Assembly (NCBI RefSeq): GCF_004804275.1
Contig: NZ_STGI01000001.1
Coordinates: 372,001-436,000 of the forward strand
Length of the DNA stretch: 64,000 nt
Reading direction: 5' to 3'
Source of the DNA: Herbaspirillum sp. ST 5-3
GTDB taxonomy: Bacteria; Pseudomonadota; Gammaproteobacteria; Burkholderiales; Burkholderiaceae_D
Of this stretch, positions 46,305 to 55,481 are shown in pieces. Each line of letters opens with the position of its first letter. Position 1 is the first letter of the stretch. The position numbers and the translations under genes were made by a program. The notes under the pieces are model-generated. The model was given only the letters and a program-made list of their open reading frames with translations, was not told the origin of the DNA and did no database searches.

Positions 46305-46688
46305 ATGCCACTCGTTACCCTCACCACCCGCAAGGGAAAATCGCGCGATTTCAAATCATCGGTACTGAATGGCGTGCATGCGGCGCTGGTCGCGTCCGGC
46401 GTCCCCGAAACGGACCGATTTCAGCGCGTGCTGGAATTGGATGCGGAGGACTTTCTATTTGATCCCCACTATCCGGATGCCGGCTCCGCACGCACGGAGG
46501 ATTTCGTATTGATCGAAATCCTGTTGTCCTTCGGACGCAGCGTCAAGGTGAAGAAGAAAATCCTCGCCGACATCATCACGCACCTGTCCGGCGAACCCGG
46601 CATCGATCCAGAAAACGTGATGGTGTGTTTCAAGGAAACCGCCTGGGAGAACTGGTCGTTCGCGGGCGGCCGCCAGATTCACGTTTAG
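46305..46688 (+). CDS. Tautomerase-family protein
   Basis: 127 residues. Start M-P-L-V-T-L with the catalytic Pro exposed after Met removal, then R-K-G-K-S-R-D-F. The length fits the long tautomerase-like proteins of the MIF superfamily. The Shine-Dalgarno AAAGGAT is well placed before 46305; the longer frame from 46242 would hide the Pro. Its stop TAG is the first three bases of a long palindrome. Substrate unknown. Confidence 0.85.
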   Translation: MPLVTLTTRKGKSRDFKSSVLNGVHAALVASGVPETDRFQRVLELDAEDFLFDPHYPDAGSARTEDFVLIEILLSFGRSVKVKKKILADIITHLSGEPGIDPENVMVCFKETAWENWSFAGGRQIHV

Positions 46689-46739
46689 GGCGTGTCATCA
46701 ATTACTTCGGGAGTGCGAAGTAATTGATGACACGCCCTA
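46686..46739. repeat. 24-bp perfect inverted repeat containing both stop codons
   Basis: The arms 46686-46709 and 46716-46739 are exact reverse complements (outer bases TAGGGCGTGT / ACACGCCCTA) with a spacer of six bases. The first three bases are the TAG stop of the tautomerase gene and the last three give the stop of fmt on the other strand. It would form a bidirectional stem without a T-run. The outer sequences resemble insertion-sequence end repeats, a tentative idea. Confidence 0.92.
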
Positions 46740-47690
46740 GCCGAAACGCCCGTCTTCAAGCGGAAACCCCTTGAGGAATTCCGCGGCCGGCAAACGCTTG
46801 CCGCCCGGCTTCTGCAATTCGCGCACGCGCAGCGCACCCGAGCCGCAAGCAATCAGGACACCGTCCTGCGCATTCGCTGCCAATACCTGGCCTGGCACGG
46901 CGCTGGTGTCAGCCGAGGCGAGTTCGGCGCGCCAGAATTTGACCGGGACGCCGTTGAATGTCGCGTATGCTCCGGGGAACGGATTGAATGCCCGGATCCT
47001 GCGCCACAGTACCTCCGCAGGCTGCGTCAGATCGAGTGCGGCTTCTTCCTTCGCAATCTTCGCCGCGTAGGTAACGCCCTCTTCCGGTTGCGGCACGGCC
47101 GTCAGTGCGCCCTGCTCCAGCTTGCGCATCGCATCGACGATCATTTTGGCGCCGAGCTCGGCAAGCTTGTCGTGCAAACTTGCGGTAGTGTCCTCAGCGT
47201 CGATAGGAATGCGCTCCATCGAAAGCATCGGTCCGGTATCCAGCCCTTCTTCCATTTGCATGATGGTGACACCGCTCTCCGCATCCCCCGCTTCGATGGC
47301 ACGGTGGATCGGCGCGGCGCCACGCCAGCGCGGAAGCAATGAGGCGTGGATATTGATGCAGCCGTATTTCGGAATATCCAGGACGCTGCGCGGCAGGATC
47401 AGGCCGTAAGCGGCGACCACCATCACATCATGTGGAGTGGCATGCAGCAAGGCGTGCGCCTCTTCCGCGATATCGGGATACTTGCCGTTGAGGCGCAGCG
47501 AAACCGGTTGCGCGACCGGGATGTCGTGCGCGACCGCGAATTGCTTGACCGGCGATGCGTGCAATTGCATGCCGCGACCGGCGGGCCTGTCCGGCTGGGT
47601 CAGGACGAGAGGAATGTCGAAGCCGGCGTCATACAAGGACTTCAGCGCGACGGCGGCAAATTCCGGCGTGCCGGCAAAGAGGATTTTCAT
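46737..47690 (-). CDS. fmt: Methionyl-tRNA formyltransferase
   Basis: 317 residues. Start [12 protein letters not shown], catalytic region [17 protein letters not shown] and later M-E-E-G-L-D-T-G. It formylates initiator Met-tRNA. It follows def on the minus strand with a gap of 77 bases. Its stop lies inside the palindrome. Confidence 0.96.
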   Translation of the reverse strand: MKILFAGTPEFAAVALKSLYDAGFDIPLVLTQPDRPAGRGMQLHASPVKQFAVAHDIPVAQPVSLRLNGKYPDIAEEAHALLHATPHDVMVVAAYGLILPRSVLDIPKYGCINIHASLLPRWRGAAPIHRAIEAGDAESGVTIMQMEEGLDTGPMLSMERIPIDAEDTTASLHDKLAELGAKMIVDAMRKLEQGALTAVPQPEEGVTYAAKIAKEEAALDLTQPAEVLWRRIRAFNPFPGAYATFNGVPVKFWRAELASADTSAVPGQVLAANAQDGVLIACGSGALRVRELQKPGGKRLPAAEFLKGFPLEDGRFG

Positions 47691-47767
47691 GTTTATTGAT
47701 CTTGTTGCTGCCCGGATGGACGGGCGAAAACCCTGAGGGAAATATCAGACGAAGAAATGCCGCCGGA

Positions 47768-48307
47768 TCAGCGGACTGCTGCGACGGCTTTTTTCTTTTC
47801 GCGCTCCATTTCCCGCTCTTCCTTCAACAGCTTGGTCTTGATCCGGTTGCGCTTGAGCGGCGACAGGTACTCAACGAACACCTTGCCCTTGAGATGATCC
47901 ATTTCATGCTGGATACATACCGCCAGCAGTCCCTCGGCATCGACTTCGAAGGATTTTCCATCCAGATCCAGCGCCTTCACCTTCACGCGGGCAGGACGTT
48001 CGACGCCGTCGTAGATGCCAGGCACCGACAGGCAGCCTTCGTCATACACCTGCCTCTCTTCGCTGGCCCAGACGATCTCCGGGTTGATGAAAACGCGCAG
48101 GTCGTCGTGCGTTTCGGAGGTGTCGATCACGACCAGTTGCTCGTGAACATCGACCTGGGTCGCGGCAAGGCCGACGCCGGGCGCGGCATACATGGTTTCG
48201 GCCATGTCGGCGGCAAGCCTCTTCAGCCGATCATCGAAAACGGTTACCGGCTTGGCAATCTTGTGCAGGCGCGGATCGGGATAACGCAGAATATTTAGTA
48301 ATGACAT
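47768..48307 (-). CDS. def: Peptide deformylase
   Basis: 179 residues. The three motifs are present: [16 protein letters not shown] (Cys metal ligand) and Q-H-E-M-D-H-L-K-G (two His and the catalytic Glu). It removes formyl groups from new proteins using Fe or Zn. Start at 48307 (MSLLNIL) fits the family; the ORF upstream start would add six residues. It forms a pair with fmt and is divergent from the LysM gene. Confidence 0.96.
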   Translation of the reverse strand: MSLLNILRYPDPRLHKIAKPVTVFDDRLKRLAADMAETMYAAPGVGLAATQVDVHEQLVVIDTSETHDDLRVFINPEIVWASEERQVYDEGCLSVPGIYDGVERPARVKVKALDLDGKSFEVDAEGLLAVCIQHEMDHLKGKVFVEYLSPLKRNRIKTKLLKEEREMEREKKKAVAAVR

Positions 48308-48484
48308 ACGGCTTTTGTGCAACAAACCAACGGTATAAGAGCGTCGTTTCTCTTGCTAGTTCAAGGATTTATGTGCAGAATTTGATTCAATTTGACAAGT
48401 TTCGCCATGCAGTTATTTACATGCGGGCAACATGCTGTGGCAGTCATTATTGTCTGTATTCGAGCCACATTCACCGGACAGATC

Positions 48485-49615
48485 ATGAAAAAGTTTAGCA
48501 CAGCCGCCCTTATCCTCGCTCTGGCATCCGCCTTCAACAGCTTTGCGGCATCCGGCGAGGAGGCCACGCATTCGCCGCGCTGTGCTTTTCTGCCCAACGC
48601 ACCTGACCAGCACACCGTCGTGCGCGGCGACACCTTGTGGGGCATTTCCGGCAAGTTCCTGCAGCATCCATGGTGCTGGCCGCAAGTCTGGGGCATGAAC
48701 AAGGAACAGATCCGCAATCCGCACTGGATTTACCCAGGCCAGATCGTTTACTTCGACCGCGTCGCCGGCCGCTTGCGGCTTGGAACGCCGGTTGGCGGCG
48801 GTGCTGGCGCAACCGCGGATGGCCGCGGCGTGCCTACTGTCCGGCTGGAACCGCAATTGCGTACTGAAGGATTGGGCCAGGAAGCGGTACCCGCCATTCC
48901 GTCGAACGCCATTGAACCCTTCCTGTCGCAGCCGCTGGTGATTGCGGAAGATGAACTGGACACCGCGCCGCGCATCATCGCGACCCAGGAGGGCCGGGTC
49001 ATGCTGGGCAAGGACGACAAGGCGTATGTCCGCGGCGAACTTGGTGCAGGCACTTCATTCCAGGTATTCCGTCCCGGCACCGCGCTGAAGGATCCGGATA
49101 CCAACAAGGTGATTGCACATGAAGCAGCATATCTGGGCACCATCAAGCTCGAACGACCGGCGCAAGCCGCGGACGAAGCGCATGTGTTCAAGGTTGTTTC
49201 CGTCAAGCAGGAAATGGGGATCGGCGATCGATTGCTGCCGGTACCGCCCACGCCGATTCTGAACTATGTACCGCACCCGCCGGAACATCTGGTGAATGCA
49301 CGCATCGTGTCGGTCTATGGCGGCGTGTCGCAAGCCGGCCAGAACCAGATCGTCGCGATCAATCGCGGCAAGAAGGATGGCATGGACCTTGGCACGGTGC
49401 TAGAACTCTATCGCTACGGAAAAATCGTGGCGGACCGCACCGACAAGGGCTCCTTCTGGGCCTTCGGCTCCTTCGGCCGTCCGAAAGTGAAACTGCCTGA
49501 TACCCAGTATGGCAGCCTCTTCATCTTCCGTGCGTTCGAGAATATTTCGTACGGCTTGGTCATGCAGGTGACAGATACCGTACAAATCGGCGATATTGCG
49601 AAATCGCCTGAATAA
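48485..49615 (+). CDS. LysM-domain secreted protein
   Basis: 376 residues. Signal MKKFSTAALILALASAF; LysM at about residues 40-90, with H-T-V-V-R-G-D-T-L-W-G-I-S and I-Y-P-G-Q-I-V-Y-F. The rest contains several beta-rich segments including V-Y-G-G-V-S-Q-A-G-Q-N-Q and ends G-D-I-A-K-S-P-E. The LysM binds peptidoglycan. In Betaproteobacteria this gene stands between def and dprA. Start at 48485 gives the signal peptide. Confidence 0.88.
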   Translation: MKKFSTAALILALASAFNSFAASGEEATHSPRCAFLPNAPDQHTVVRGDTLWGISGKFLQHPWCWPQVWGMNKEQIRNPHWIYPGQIVYFDRVAGRLRLGTPVGGGAGATADGRGVPTVRLEPQLRTEGLGQEAVPAIPSNAIEPFLSQPLVIAEDELDTAPRIIATQEGRVMLGKDDKAYVRGELGAGTSFQVFRPGTALKDPDTNKVIAHEAAYLGTIKLERPAQAADEAHVFKVVSVKQEMGIGDRLLPVPPTPILNYVPHPPEHLVNARIVSVYGGVSQAGQNQIVAINRGKKDGMDLGTVLELYRYGKIVADRTDKGSFWAFGSFGRPKVKLPDTQYGSLFIFRAFENISYGLVMQVTDTVQIGDIAKSPE

Positions 49616-49631
49616 TCCTCTTCCGCTTTAA

Positions 49632-50747
49632 ATGACGCAACACGATTGGGCGCAAGAACTTGCGCCGTGGATCCGGCTTGAACAGATTCCCGGCGTGGGC
49701 CCGGAGACTGCTCGCAAATTACTGAATACCTTTGGCTTGCCGGAAAATATTTTCTCGGCGAGCTTTTCTGCTTTGCAAAAAGTCGTTTCCGAGCGCATTG
49801 CGCAAGCACTGCTCTCCCCGCCCTCCGATGAAGCTTCCGCATTAATCGACAAGACGCTGACCTGGGCAGAACAGCCGGGCAACCGCGTGTTGACGCTGGC
49901 CGATGCGGATTATCCGAAAGCCTTGCTGGACATTTCCGATCCGCCCCTGATCCTGTACGCGAAGGGGCGGATCGACTTGCTGCAGAACCGTTCTCTCGCC
50001 GTCGTTGGCAGCCGCAACGCCACCACGCAAGGCGTACTCAATGCAGAAAAGTTTTCCGAAGTATTGAGCCAGGCCGGCCTGACGATCATTTCCGGCATGG
50101 CACTGGGAATCGATACGGCTGCGCATCAAGGCAGCTTGCGAGGCGCGGGTTCGACCGTCGCGGTGATCGGCACCGGGGCCGACATCGTCTATCCGGCCCG
50201 CAACCGCAATCTTGCTCATCAGATCGCTGCAGAAGGTTGCATCATCAGCGAATATGCGCTCGGCACACCGGCCATCGCCTCCAATTTCCCGCGCCGCAAC
50301 CGCATCATTTCCGGACTGGCACGCGGCGTGCTGGTGATCGAAGCCGCCGCGCAATCGGGTTCCCTGATCACGGCGCGCATGGCGGCTGAGCAGGGGCGCG
50401 AAGTATTCGCCATCCCCGGCTCGATTCATTCTCCCCTGTCCAAGGGTTGTCATCTGCTGATCAAGCAAGGTGCGAAGCTGGTTGAGTCGGCACAGGACGT
50501 GCTGGAGGAAATCAGGCACCACGACGTGCCGCTGCGTCCGACGCCGGCGCCTTCACCTGCGGCCAAGGCGCCGGCAGCATCGCCAATCCTCGTCGCGATG
50601 GGTTTCGATCCGGTCGCTCCCGATGTTCTTGCTACACGTTGCGACGTCGATATTGCCGCTATCCATGCGCAATTGTTAACACTTGAACTCGACGGTTTGA
50701 TCGAAATGCTTCCTGGCGGCATGGTGCGTCGCCTCGCAACATCCTGA
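49632..50747 (+). CDS. dprA: DNA-processing protein DprA
   Basis: 371 residues. N-terminal SAM-like part, Rossmann fold with V-G-S-R-N-A-T-T, S-G-M-A-L-G-I-D-T-A-A-H and the later F-P-R-R-N-R-I-I-S-G-L, which are the nucleotide/ssDNA-binding motifs of DprA. The C-terminal winged helix is present (D-V-L-A-T-R-C-D-V-D). DprA loads RecA on incoming DNA in natural transformation. With comM in the window this supports competence potential. It follows the LysM gene by 16 bases. Confidence 0.94.
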   Translation: MTQHDWAQELAPWIRLEQIPGVGPETARKLLNTFGLPENIFSASFSALQKVVSERIAQALLSPPSDEASALIDKTLTWAEQPGNRVLTLADADYPKALLDISDPPLILYAKGRIDLLQNRSLAVVGSRNATTQGVLNAEKFSEVLSQAGLTIISGMALGIDTAAHQGSLRGAGSTVAVIGTGADIVYPARNRNLAHQIAAEGCIISEYALGTPAIASNFPRRNRIISGLARGVLVIEAAAQSGSLITARMAAEQGREVFAIPGSIHSPLSKGCHLLIKQGAKLVESAQDVLEEIRHHDVPLRPTPAPSPAAKAPAASPILVAMGFDPVAPDVLATRCDVDIAAIHAQLLTLELDGLIEMLPGGMVRRLATS

Positions 50748-50954
50748 CACCAATTGTTGCTGTCACCGCTCCGTTTTTCGGATATGCTGTAAAAAGAAGG
50801 GCTCGATGTACGTTGTACTGTCGCCGGCATGACACTGTTTTTCTTGCTTGACATGGTGCCGCAGGTAAGGAAAACTGAATCACGAGAGTGTCATTTTTCG
50901 AAACCTGGTCGCGATGTCGCTTGCGGCATATCGACCTTCACGCTACAGTAAATC

Positions 50955-51431
50955 ATGTTTGACGTTCTCGTTTACCTTTACGAAACCTATTATCGTCCCG
51001 ACGCTTGTCCAGACGCAGATGCATTGGTCAAGAAGTTGTCCGCCGTCGGCTTTGAAGAAGATGAGATCTCCCAGGCGCTGGGATGGTTGACAGATCTCGC
51101 CGAAGCCACCAACGAATATTCCGACCGTTATCCGCAGCAAACCGCGTTTTCTTTCGGCATGCGCATTTATGCGCAGCGGGAACTTGACGTGCTGGGTACG
51201 GAAGCCGTGGGATTCCTGCAATTCCTGGAGTCCGCCAAGATCATCGATCCGATGCAGCGCGAGATCATTATCGAACGCGCATTGGCGGTCAGCGATTCGG
51301 AAGTGTCGCTCGACAAGATCAAGGTCATCGTCCTGATGGTGCTCTGGAGTCAAGGCAAGGAACCGGATGCATTGATTTTCGACGAGTTGTTCGCCGACGA
51401 TGACGACGACGAACCGCGTCTCCTACATTAG
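50955..51431 (+). CDS. smg: Smg protein (DUF494)
   Basis: 158 residues, with [11 protein letters not shown] at the start, [16 protein letters not shown] in the middle, and a C-terminus of acidic residues (F-A-D-D-D-D-D-E). The DUF494/Smg family is found beside dprA and topA-like genes in proteobacteria; its role is not established. Separated from dprA by 207 bases. Confidence 0.92.
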   Translation: MFDVLVYLYETYYRPDACPDADALVKKLSAVGFEEDEISQALGWLTDLAEATNEYSDRYPQQTAFSFGMRIYAQRELDVLGTEAVGFLQFLESAKIIDPMQREIIIERALAVSDSEVSLDKIKVIVLMVLWSQGKEPDALIFDELFADDDDDEPRLLH

Positions 51432-51654
51432 TTTATAGCGCAAATCTGCGCCAGTTGTCGAATCGCCAAGCTGTCTCGCTCCAGCGACTGCCCGTCTCCT
51501 CCTTGCGGTTTTCGCCGCAACGCGCTTATCATTGGCCGCTAAATCCCCCGGATCGTTGTTATATTAGTAGGACTTTCGTTTTAGCAACCTTGTCCGGCAG
51601 CATTCACACATTGTATTGCGCGCGCTTCGGCGCCACTTTCGAGATCCTGAATAT

Positions 51655-54309
51655 ATGACTAAGACCCTCATCATCGCAGAGAAGCCCTCTGTCGCGAACG
51701 ATATCGCGAAGGCGCTCGGCGGCTTTACCAAGCACGATGAGTACTTTGAATCCGACGAGTACCTGCTGTCCTCCGCCGTCGGCCACCTGGTCGAGATCGC
51801 CGTACCGGAAGAATACGACGTTAAGCGCGGCAAATGGACGTTTACGCATTTGCCGATGATCCCGCCGCATTTCGCCTTGAATCCGATTGCCAAAACGGAA
51901 TCACGTCTGAAAGTGCTGACAAAGCTGCTCAAGCGCAAGGATGTCACCGCCACCATCAACGCATGCGACGCGGGGCGCGAGGGTGAACTGATTTTCCGCC
52001 TGATCATGCAGTACGCCAAGGCCAAGCAACCGATCCGGCGTCTCTGGCTGCAGTCGATGACGCCGGCGGCCATCCGTGACGGGTTTGCGCGACTGCGCGA
52101 AGACAAGGACATGCTGCCCTTGGCCGATGCCGCACGCTGCCGCAGCGAGGCAGACTGGCTGATCGGCATCAACGGCACGCGTGCCATGACCGCCTTCAAT
52201 TCCAAGGAAGGTGGTTTCTATTTGACAACCGTCGGCCGGGTTCAGACGCCGACGCTGTCGATCGTGGTCGAGCGTGAAGAGAAGATCAAGAGTTTCGTGC
52301 CGCGCGACTATTGGGAAGTGCGCGCCGACTTCGTGTGCGCCGCCGGCATCTATGAGGGCCGCTGGCTCGACACAAAATTCAAAAAGGATGAAACCGACGC
52401 GGAAAAGCGGGCCGAGCGTCTGTGGAGCAAGGCAGCCGCCGAATCGATCGTCGCCGCATGCCGCGGCAAGCAAGGCACGGTCACGGAAGAATCCAAGCCC
52501 GCGACCCAGATTTCTCCCGCCCTGTTCGACCTGACCAGCCTGCAGCGCGAGGCCAACGCGCGCTTCGGCTTTTCCGCGAAGAACACGCTAGGACTGGCGC
52601 AAGCCCTGTATGAAAAGCACAAGGTACTGACCTATCCGCGTACCGATTCGCGTCACCTGCCGGAAGACTATATGAATACGGTCAAGGAGACGCTGGAAGT
52701 CGTGGCGGAAAACAACAACTACCATCAGTTCGCGAAGCAGATCCTGAACAAGAGCTGGGTGAAGCCGAACAAGCGCATCTTCGATAACACCAAGATCAGC
52801 GACCACTTCGCCATCATTCCCACGCAACAGGCGCCGAAAAACCTGTCGGAACCCGAACAGAAGCTGTACGACCTGGTGGTGCGACGGTTCCTGGCGGTGT
52901 TCTTCCCCGCTGCCGAATTCCTCGTGACGACGCGCTTCACGGAAGTCTCCGGCCATACCTTCAAGACCGAAGGCAAGGTGATGACGAATCCGGGCTGGCT
53001 CGCCATCTACGGCAGGGAAGCGGCCAACGACGACGACAAGGAAAACGCGGGAACGCTGGTGCCGGTCGCCAAGGACGAGAAGGTCAAGACCGACAAGATC
53101 ACGGCGAACGGACTGGTGACCAAACCGCCGGCGCGCTATACCGAAGCGACGCTGCTGTCGGCGATGGAAGGCGCCGGCAAGCTGGTCGAGGACGAGGACC
53201 TGCGCGAAGCGATGGCCGGCAAGGGCTTGGGGACGCCAGCCACGCGTGCGGCCATCATTGAAGGTTTGTTGAACGAGAAGTACCTGCTGCGCGAAGGCCG
53301 CGAGCTGATTCCGACGGCCAAGGCCTTCCAGCTGATGACGCTGCTGCGCGGCCTCGGCGTCGACGAATTGACGCTGCCGGAGTTGACCGGCGAATGGGAA
53401 TACAAGCTGGCGCAGATGGAGCGCGGCAAGATCAGCCGCGAGGAATTCATGCGCGAGATTGCCCAGATGACGCAGATCATCGTCAAGCGCGCCAAGGAAT
53501 ACAACAACGACACCATCCCCGGCGATTACGCGACGCTGAAGACGCCCTGCCCGAATTGCGGCGGCGTGGTGAAGGAAAACTATCGACGCTTCGCCTGCAC
53601 CAAGTGCGAATTCTCGATGACCAAGATTCCCGGCAGCCGCCAGTTTGAAATCGCGGAAGTCGAGGAACTGCTGGCCAAGCGCGAGATCGGTCCGCTGCAG
53701 GGATTCCGTTCCAAGATGGGCCGCCCGTTCGCCGCCATACTCAAGATCGTGCGCGACGAAGAGATCAAGAACTACAAGCTGGAGTTCGACTTCGGACAGG
53801 GCCAGGAAGACGACGAGGATGGCGAAGGCGTCGACTTCTCCAACCAGACACCGCTCGGCGCCTGCCCGAAGTGCGGCAGCGGCGTGTACGAGATGGGCCT
53901 GGCCTATGTATGCGAGAAGACCGTCGCCAAGCCGAAGGCCTGCGACTTCCGCAGCGGGCGCATCATCCTGCAGCAGGAAATCGTGCCGGAACAAATGGCC
54001 AAACTGCTCAACGAAGGCCGCACGGACCTGCTGCCCGGCTTCATTTCGCAACGTACCCGCCGCCCGTTCAAGGCTTTCCTGGTGAAGGACAAGAATGGCA
54101 AGGTGAGCTTCGAGTTCGAAGAGCGCAAGGCCAAGGTACCGGCGAAGGGCAAGGCGGCCGCCACGGAAGAGGCGCAGGAAGAAGCACCGAAAAAGGCCGC
54201 GGCGAAAACAGCAACAAAGACGGCAACAAAGACGGTTACGAAGGCGGCGGCCAAGCCGGCTGTGAAAAAAGCGGCTGCGAAAAAGAGCGCAGCCAAGAAA
54301 GCCGCGTGA
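51655..54309 (+). CDS. topB: DNA topoisomerase III with Lys/Ala-rich tail
   Basis: 884 residues. TOPRIM domain begins T-L-I-I-A-E-K-P-S-V-A, with A-C-D-A-G-R-E-G-E-L; active-site Tyr in L-T-Y-P-R-T-D-S-R-H-L. C-terminal zinc-finger pairs are seen in C-P-N-C-G-G...C-T-K-C and C-P-K-C-G. A tail of about 45 residues of Lys, Ala and Thr (K-K-A-A-A-K-T-A-T-K) resembles histone H1-like DNA-binding tails. Start at 51655 (MTKTLII) is the family N-terminus. The gene follows smg, a common arrangement in Betaproteobacteria. The enzyme decatenates single-stranded DNA. Confidence 0.93.
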   Translation: MTKTLIIAEKPSVANDIAKALGGFTKHDEYFESDEYLLSSAVGHLVEIAVPEEYDVKRGKWTFTHLPMIPPHFALNPIAKTESRLKVLTKLLKRKDVTATINACDAGREGELIFRLIMQYAKAKQPIRRLWLQSMTPAAIRDGFARLREDKDMLPLADAARCRSEADWLIGINGTRAMTAFNSKEGGFYLTTVGRVQTPTLSIVVEREEKIKSFVPRDYWEVRADFVCAAGIYEGRWLDTKFKKDETDAEKRAERLWSKAAAESIVAACRGKQGTVTEESKPATQISPALFDLTSLQREANARFGFSAKNTLGLAQALYEKHKVLTYPRTDSRHLPEDYMNTVKETLEVVAENNNYHQFAKQILNKSWVKPNKRIFDNTKISDHFAIIPTQQAPKNLSEPEQKLYDLVVRRFLAVFFPAAEFLVTTRFTEVSGHTFKTEGKVMTNPGWLAIYGREAANDDDKENAGTLVPVAKDEKVKTDKITANGLVTKPPARYTEATLLSAMEGAGKLVEDEDLREAMAGKGLGTPATRAAIIEGLLNEKYLLREGRELIPTAKAFQLMTLLRGLGVDELTLPELTGEWEYKLAQMERGKISREEFMREIAQMTQIIVKRAKEYNNDTIPGDYATLKTPCPNCGGVVKENYRRFACTKCEFSMTKIPGSRQFEIAEVEELLAKREIGPLQGFRSKMGRPFAAILKIVRDEEIKNYKLEFDFGQGQEDDEDGEGVDFSNQTPLGACPKCGSGVYEMGLAYVCEKTVAKPKACDFRSGRIILQQEIVPEQMAKLLNEGRTDLLPGFISQRTRRPFKAFLVKDKNGKVSFEFEERKAKVPAKGKAAATEEAQEEAPKKAAAKTATKTATKTVTKAAAKPAVKKAAAKKSAAKKAA

Positions 54310-54350
54310 GGCTTGCGCCGTGAGGCGTGGCGAAGAATCAGGAGCCAGCG

Positions 54351-54695
54351 ATGAACGAGATGATTGAAAGCAGCCCGAGCAAGGACGAATGCAATCTCGC
54401 GATGCTGGCGCATCTGCTGGGCGTCTTCACCGGCTTTGTCGGAGCGCTGGTTCTCTGGCTGGTGAAAAGGGACGAAGCGGGCTTTGTCGCGCAGGAGGCA
54501 CGAGAAGCGCTGAACTTTCAGATTACGGTCGCAATTGCCCTTGCCGCGAGCGTGATGCTCAAGCTGATCCTGATCGGCTTCCTGCTGTTCCCGCTGATCT
54601 TTCTCGCGAACTTCATCTTCAGCATCCTCGGCGCCGTCTCGGCGGCCAAGGGGAAGCATTACCGCTATCCGATTGCGCTGCGCCTCGTTAGCTGA
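54351..54695 (+). CDS. DUF4870 small membrane protein
   Basis: 114 residues with about three hydrophobic segments. The N-terminal M-L-A-H-L-L-G-V-F-T-G-F and E-A-R-E-A-L-N-F-Q-I match DUF4870 (Tic20-like fold), function unknown. Start at 54351 has a Shine-Dalgarno (AGGAG); a GTG at 54327 lies close to the topB stop. It probably has its own promoter. Confidence 0.87.
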   Translation: MNEMIESSPSKDECNLAMLAHLLGVFTGFVGALVLWLVKRDEAGFVAQEAREALNFQITVAIALAASVMLKLILIGFLLFPLIFLANFIFSILGAVSAAKGKHYRYPIALRLVS

Positions 54696-54710
54696 CCCTC
54701 TAACAGGCTG

Positions 54711-55121
54711 CTAACGCCGCGCTTGCGGTTCAAGGCCTTCATAGCGCGGACAATCGTCATCCATCGCCGCCCACGCCGGCAGCTTCGTCGCGAAGATATG
54801 TGCGGCCGGGCGCGCGTCAGTCGGGGTATCAATCGTTCCCATGCGGAGCCGCAGCACATCCGGCGAGCCATCGCGGCGTGAATACAACGGCGTTCCGCAG
54901 CGACTGCAGAAGGCCCGCATCTTTCCGGGCGAGGATGCATACTCGGTGATCAGGCCCTGCCCCTGCAGCCACTGAAGGTGCGCTGCGTCGATCGGTGCGG
55001 CCACCACGGAGGTGCTTCCCTGCGCCTTGCGGCAATCACTGCAATGACAGACGGTGATGGTGCCAAATTCACCTTCGTAGCGATAGCGCACGCCACCGCA
55101 TAAGCAACTTCCTTCGATCAT
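54711..55121 (-). CDS. GFA-family zinc-binding protein
   Basis: 136 residues. Cys-rich motifs: G-S-C-L-C-G-G-V-R-Y, C-H-C-S-D-C-R-K-A-Q-G and F-C-S-R-C-G-T-P-L-Y, typical of the GFA (glutathione-dependent formaldehyde-activating) fold with two zinc sites. Enzymatic activity is not predictable for most members. Start M-I-E-G-S-C fits. Convergent with the DUF4870 gene. Confidence 0.88.
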   Translation of the reverse strand: MIEGSCLCGGVRYRYEGEFGTITVCHCSDCRKAQGSTSVVAAPIDAAHLQWLQGQGLITEYASSPGKMRAFCSRCGTPLYSRRDGSPDVLRLRMGTIDTPTDARPAAHIFATKLPAWAAMDDDCPRYEGLEPQARR

Positions 55122-55258
55122 GTTCTTCCTTTCCTGAAAAAAGCGCAGCACGATTCCCGCGTGGAAATGTCCGCCGGAACTCACCCCGGAGAGCAACAGT
55201 CGAACTGGATACGCATCACTTTATTTACAAGTTTCAACCTGATCTTCCGGAGGGCAAG

Positions 55259-55480
55259 ATGAGTACATGCAAGCTGATGTCAATTGCCAGCGCATTGACG
55301 ATGGCAACAGTTCTTTCCGCCTGCGGCAGCACGCCGACCCACCAACAGGTGGGCATAGGCACGGGCGCGGTGCTGGGCGGTGTCGCAGGTCATGTCCTGA
55401 CTGACAGCACGGTAGGTACGGTCGGCGGCGCGGCGGTCGGCGGACTGATCGGCAACGAAGTCACCAAACCGAAGAAATAA
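55259..55480 (+). CDS. Glycine-zipper lipoprotein (OsmB-like)
   Basis: 73 residues. Lipobox L-S-A-C near residue 22, followed by glycine-zipper runs (G-T-G-A-V-L-G-G-V-A-G and G-G-A-A-V-G-G-L-I-G) that can form a two-helix membrane hairpin. It resembles osmotically induced lipoprotein OsmB. Shine-Dalgarno GGAGG before the ATG. It is convergent with the cation transporter and leaves one base between the stops. Confidence 0.88.
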   Translation: MSTCKLMSIASALTMATVLSACGSTPTHQQVGIGTGAVLGGVAGHVLTDSTVGTVGGAAVGGLIGNEVTKPKK

Positions 55481-55481
55481 G

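Noticed and set aside
52588-54051. 487-codon minus-strand ORF opposite topB
   Set aside because: Antisense shadow of a clear topoisomerase gene; composition dominated by Leu, Arg, His without motifs.
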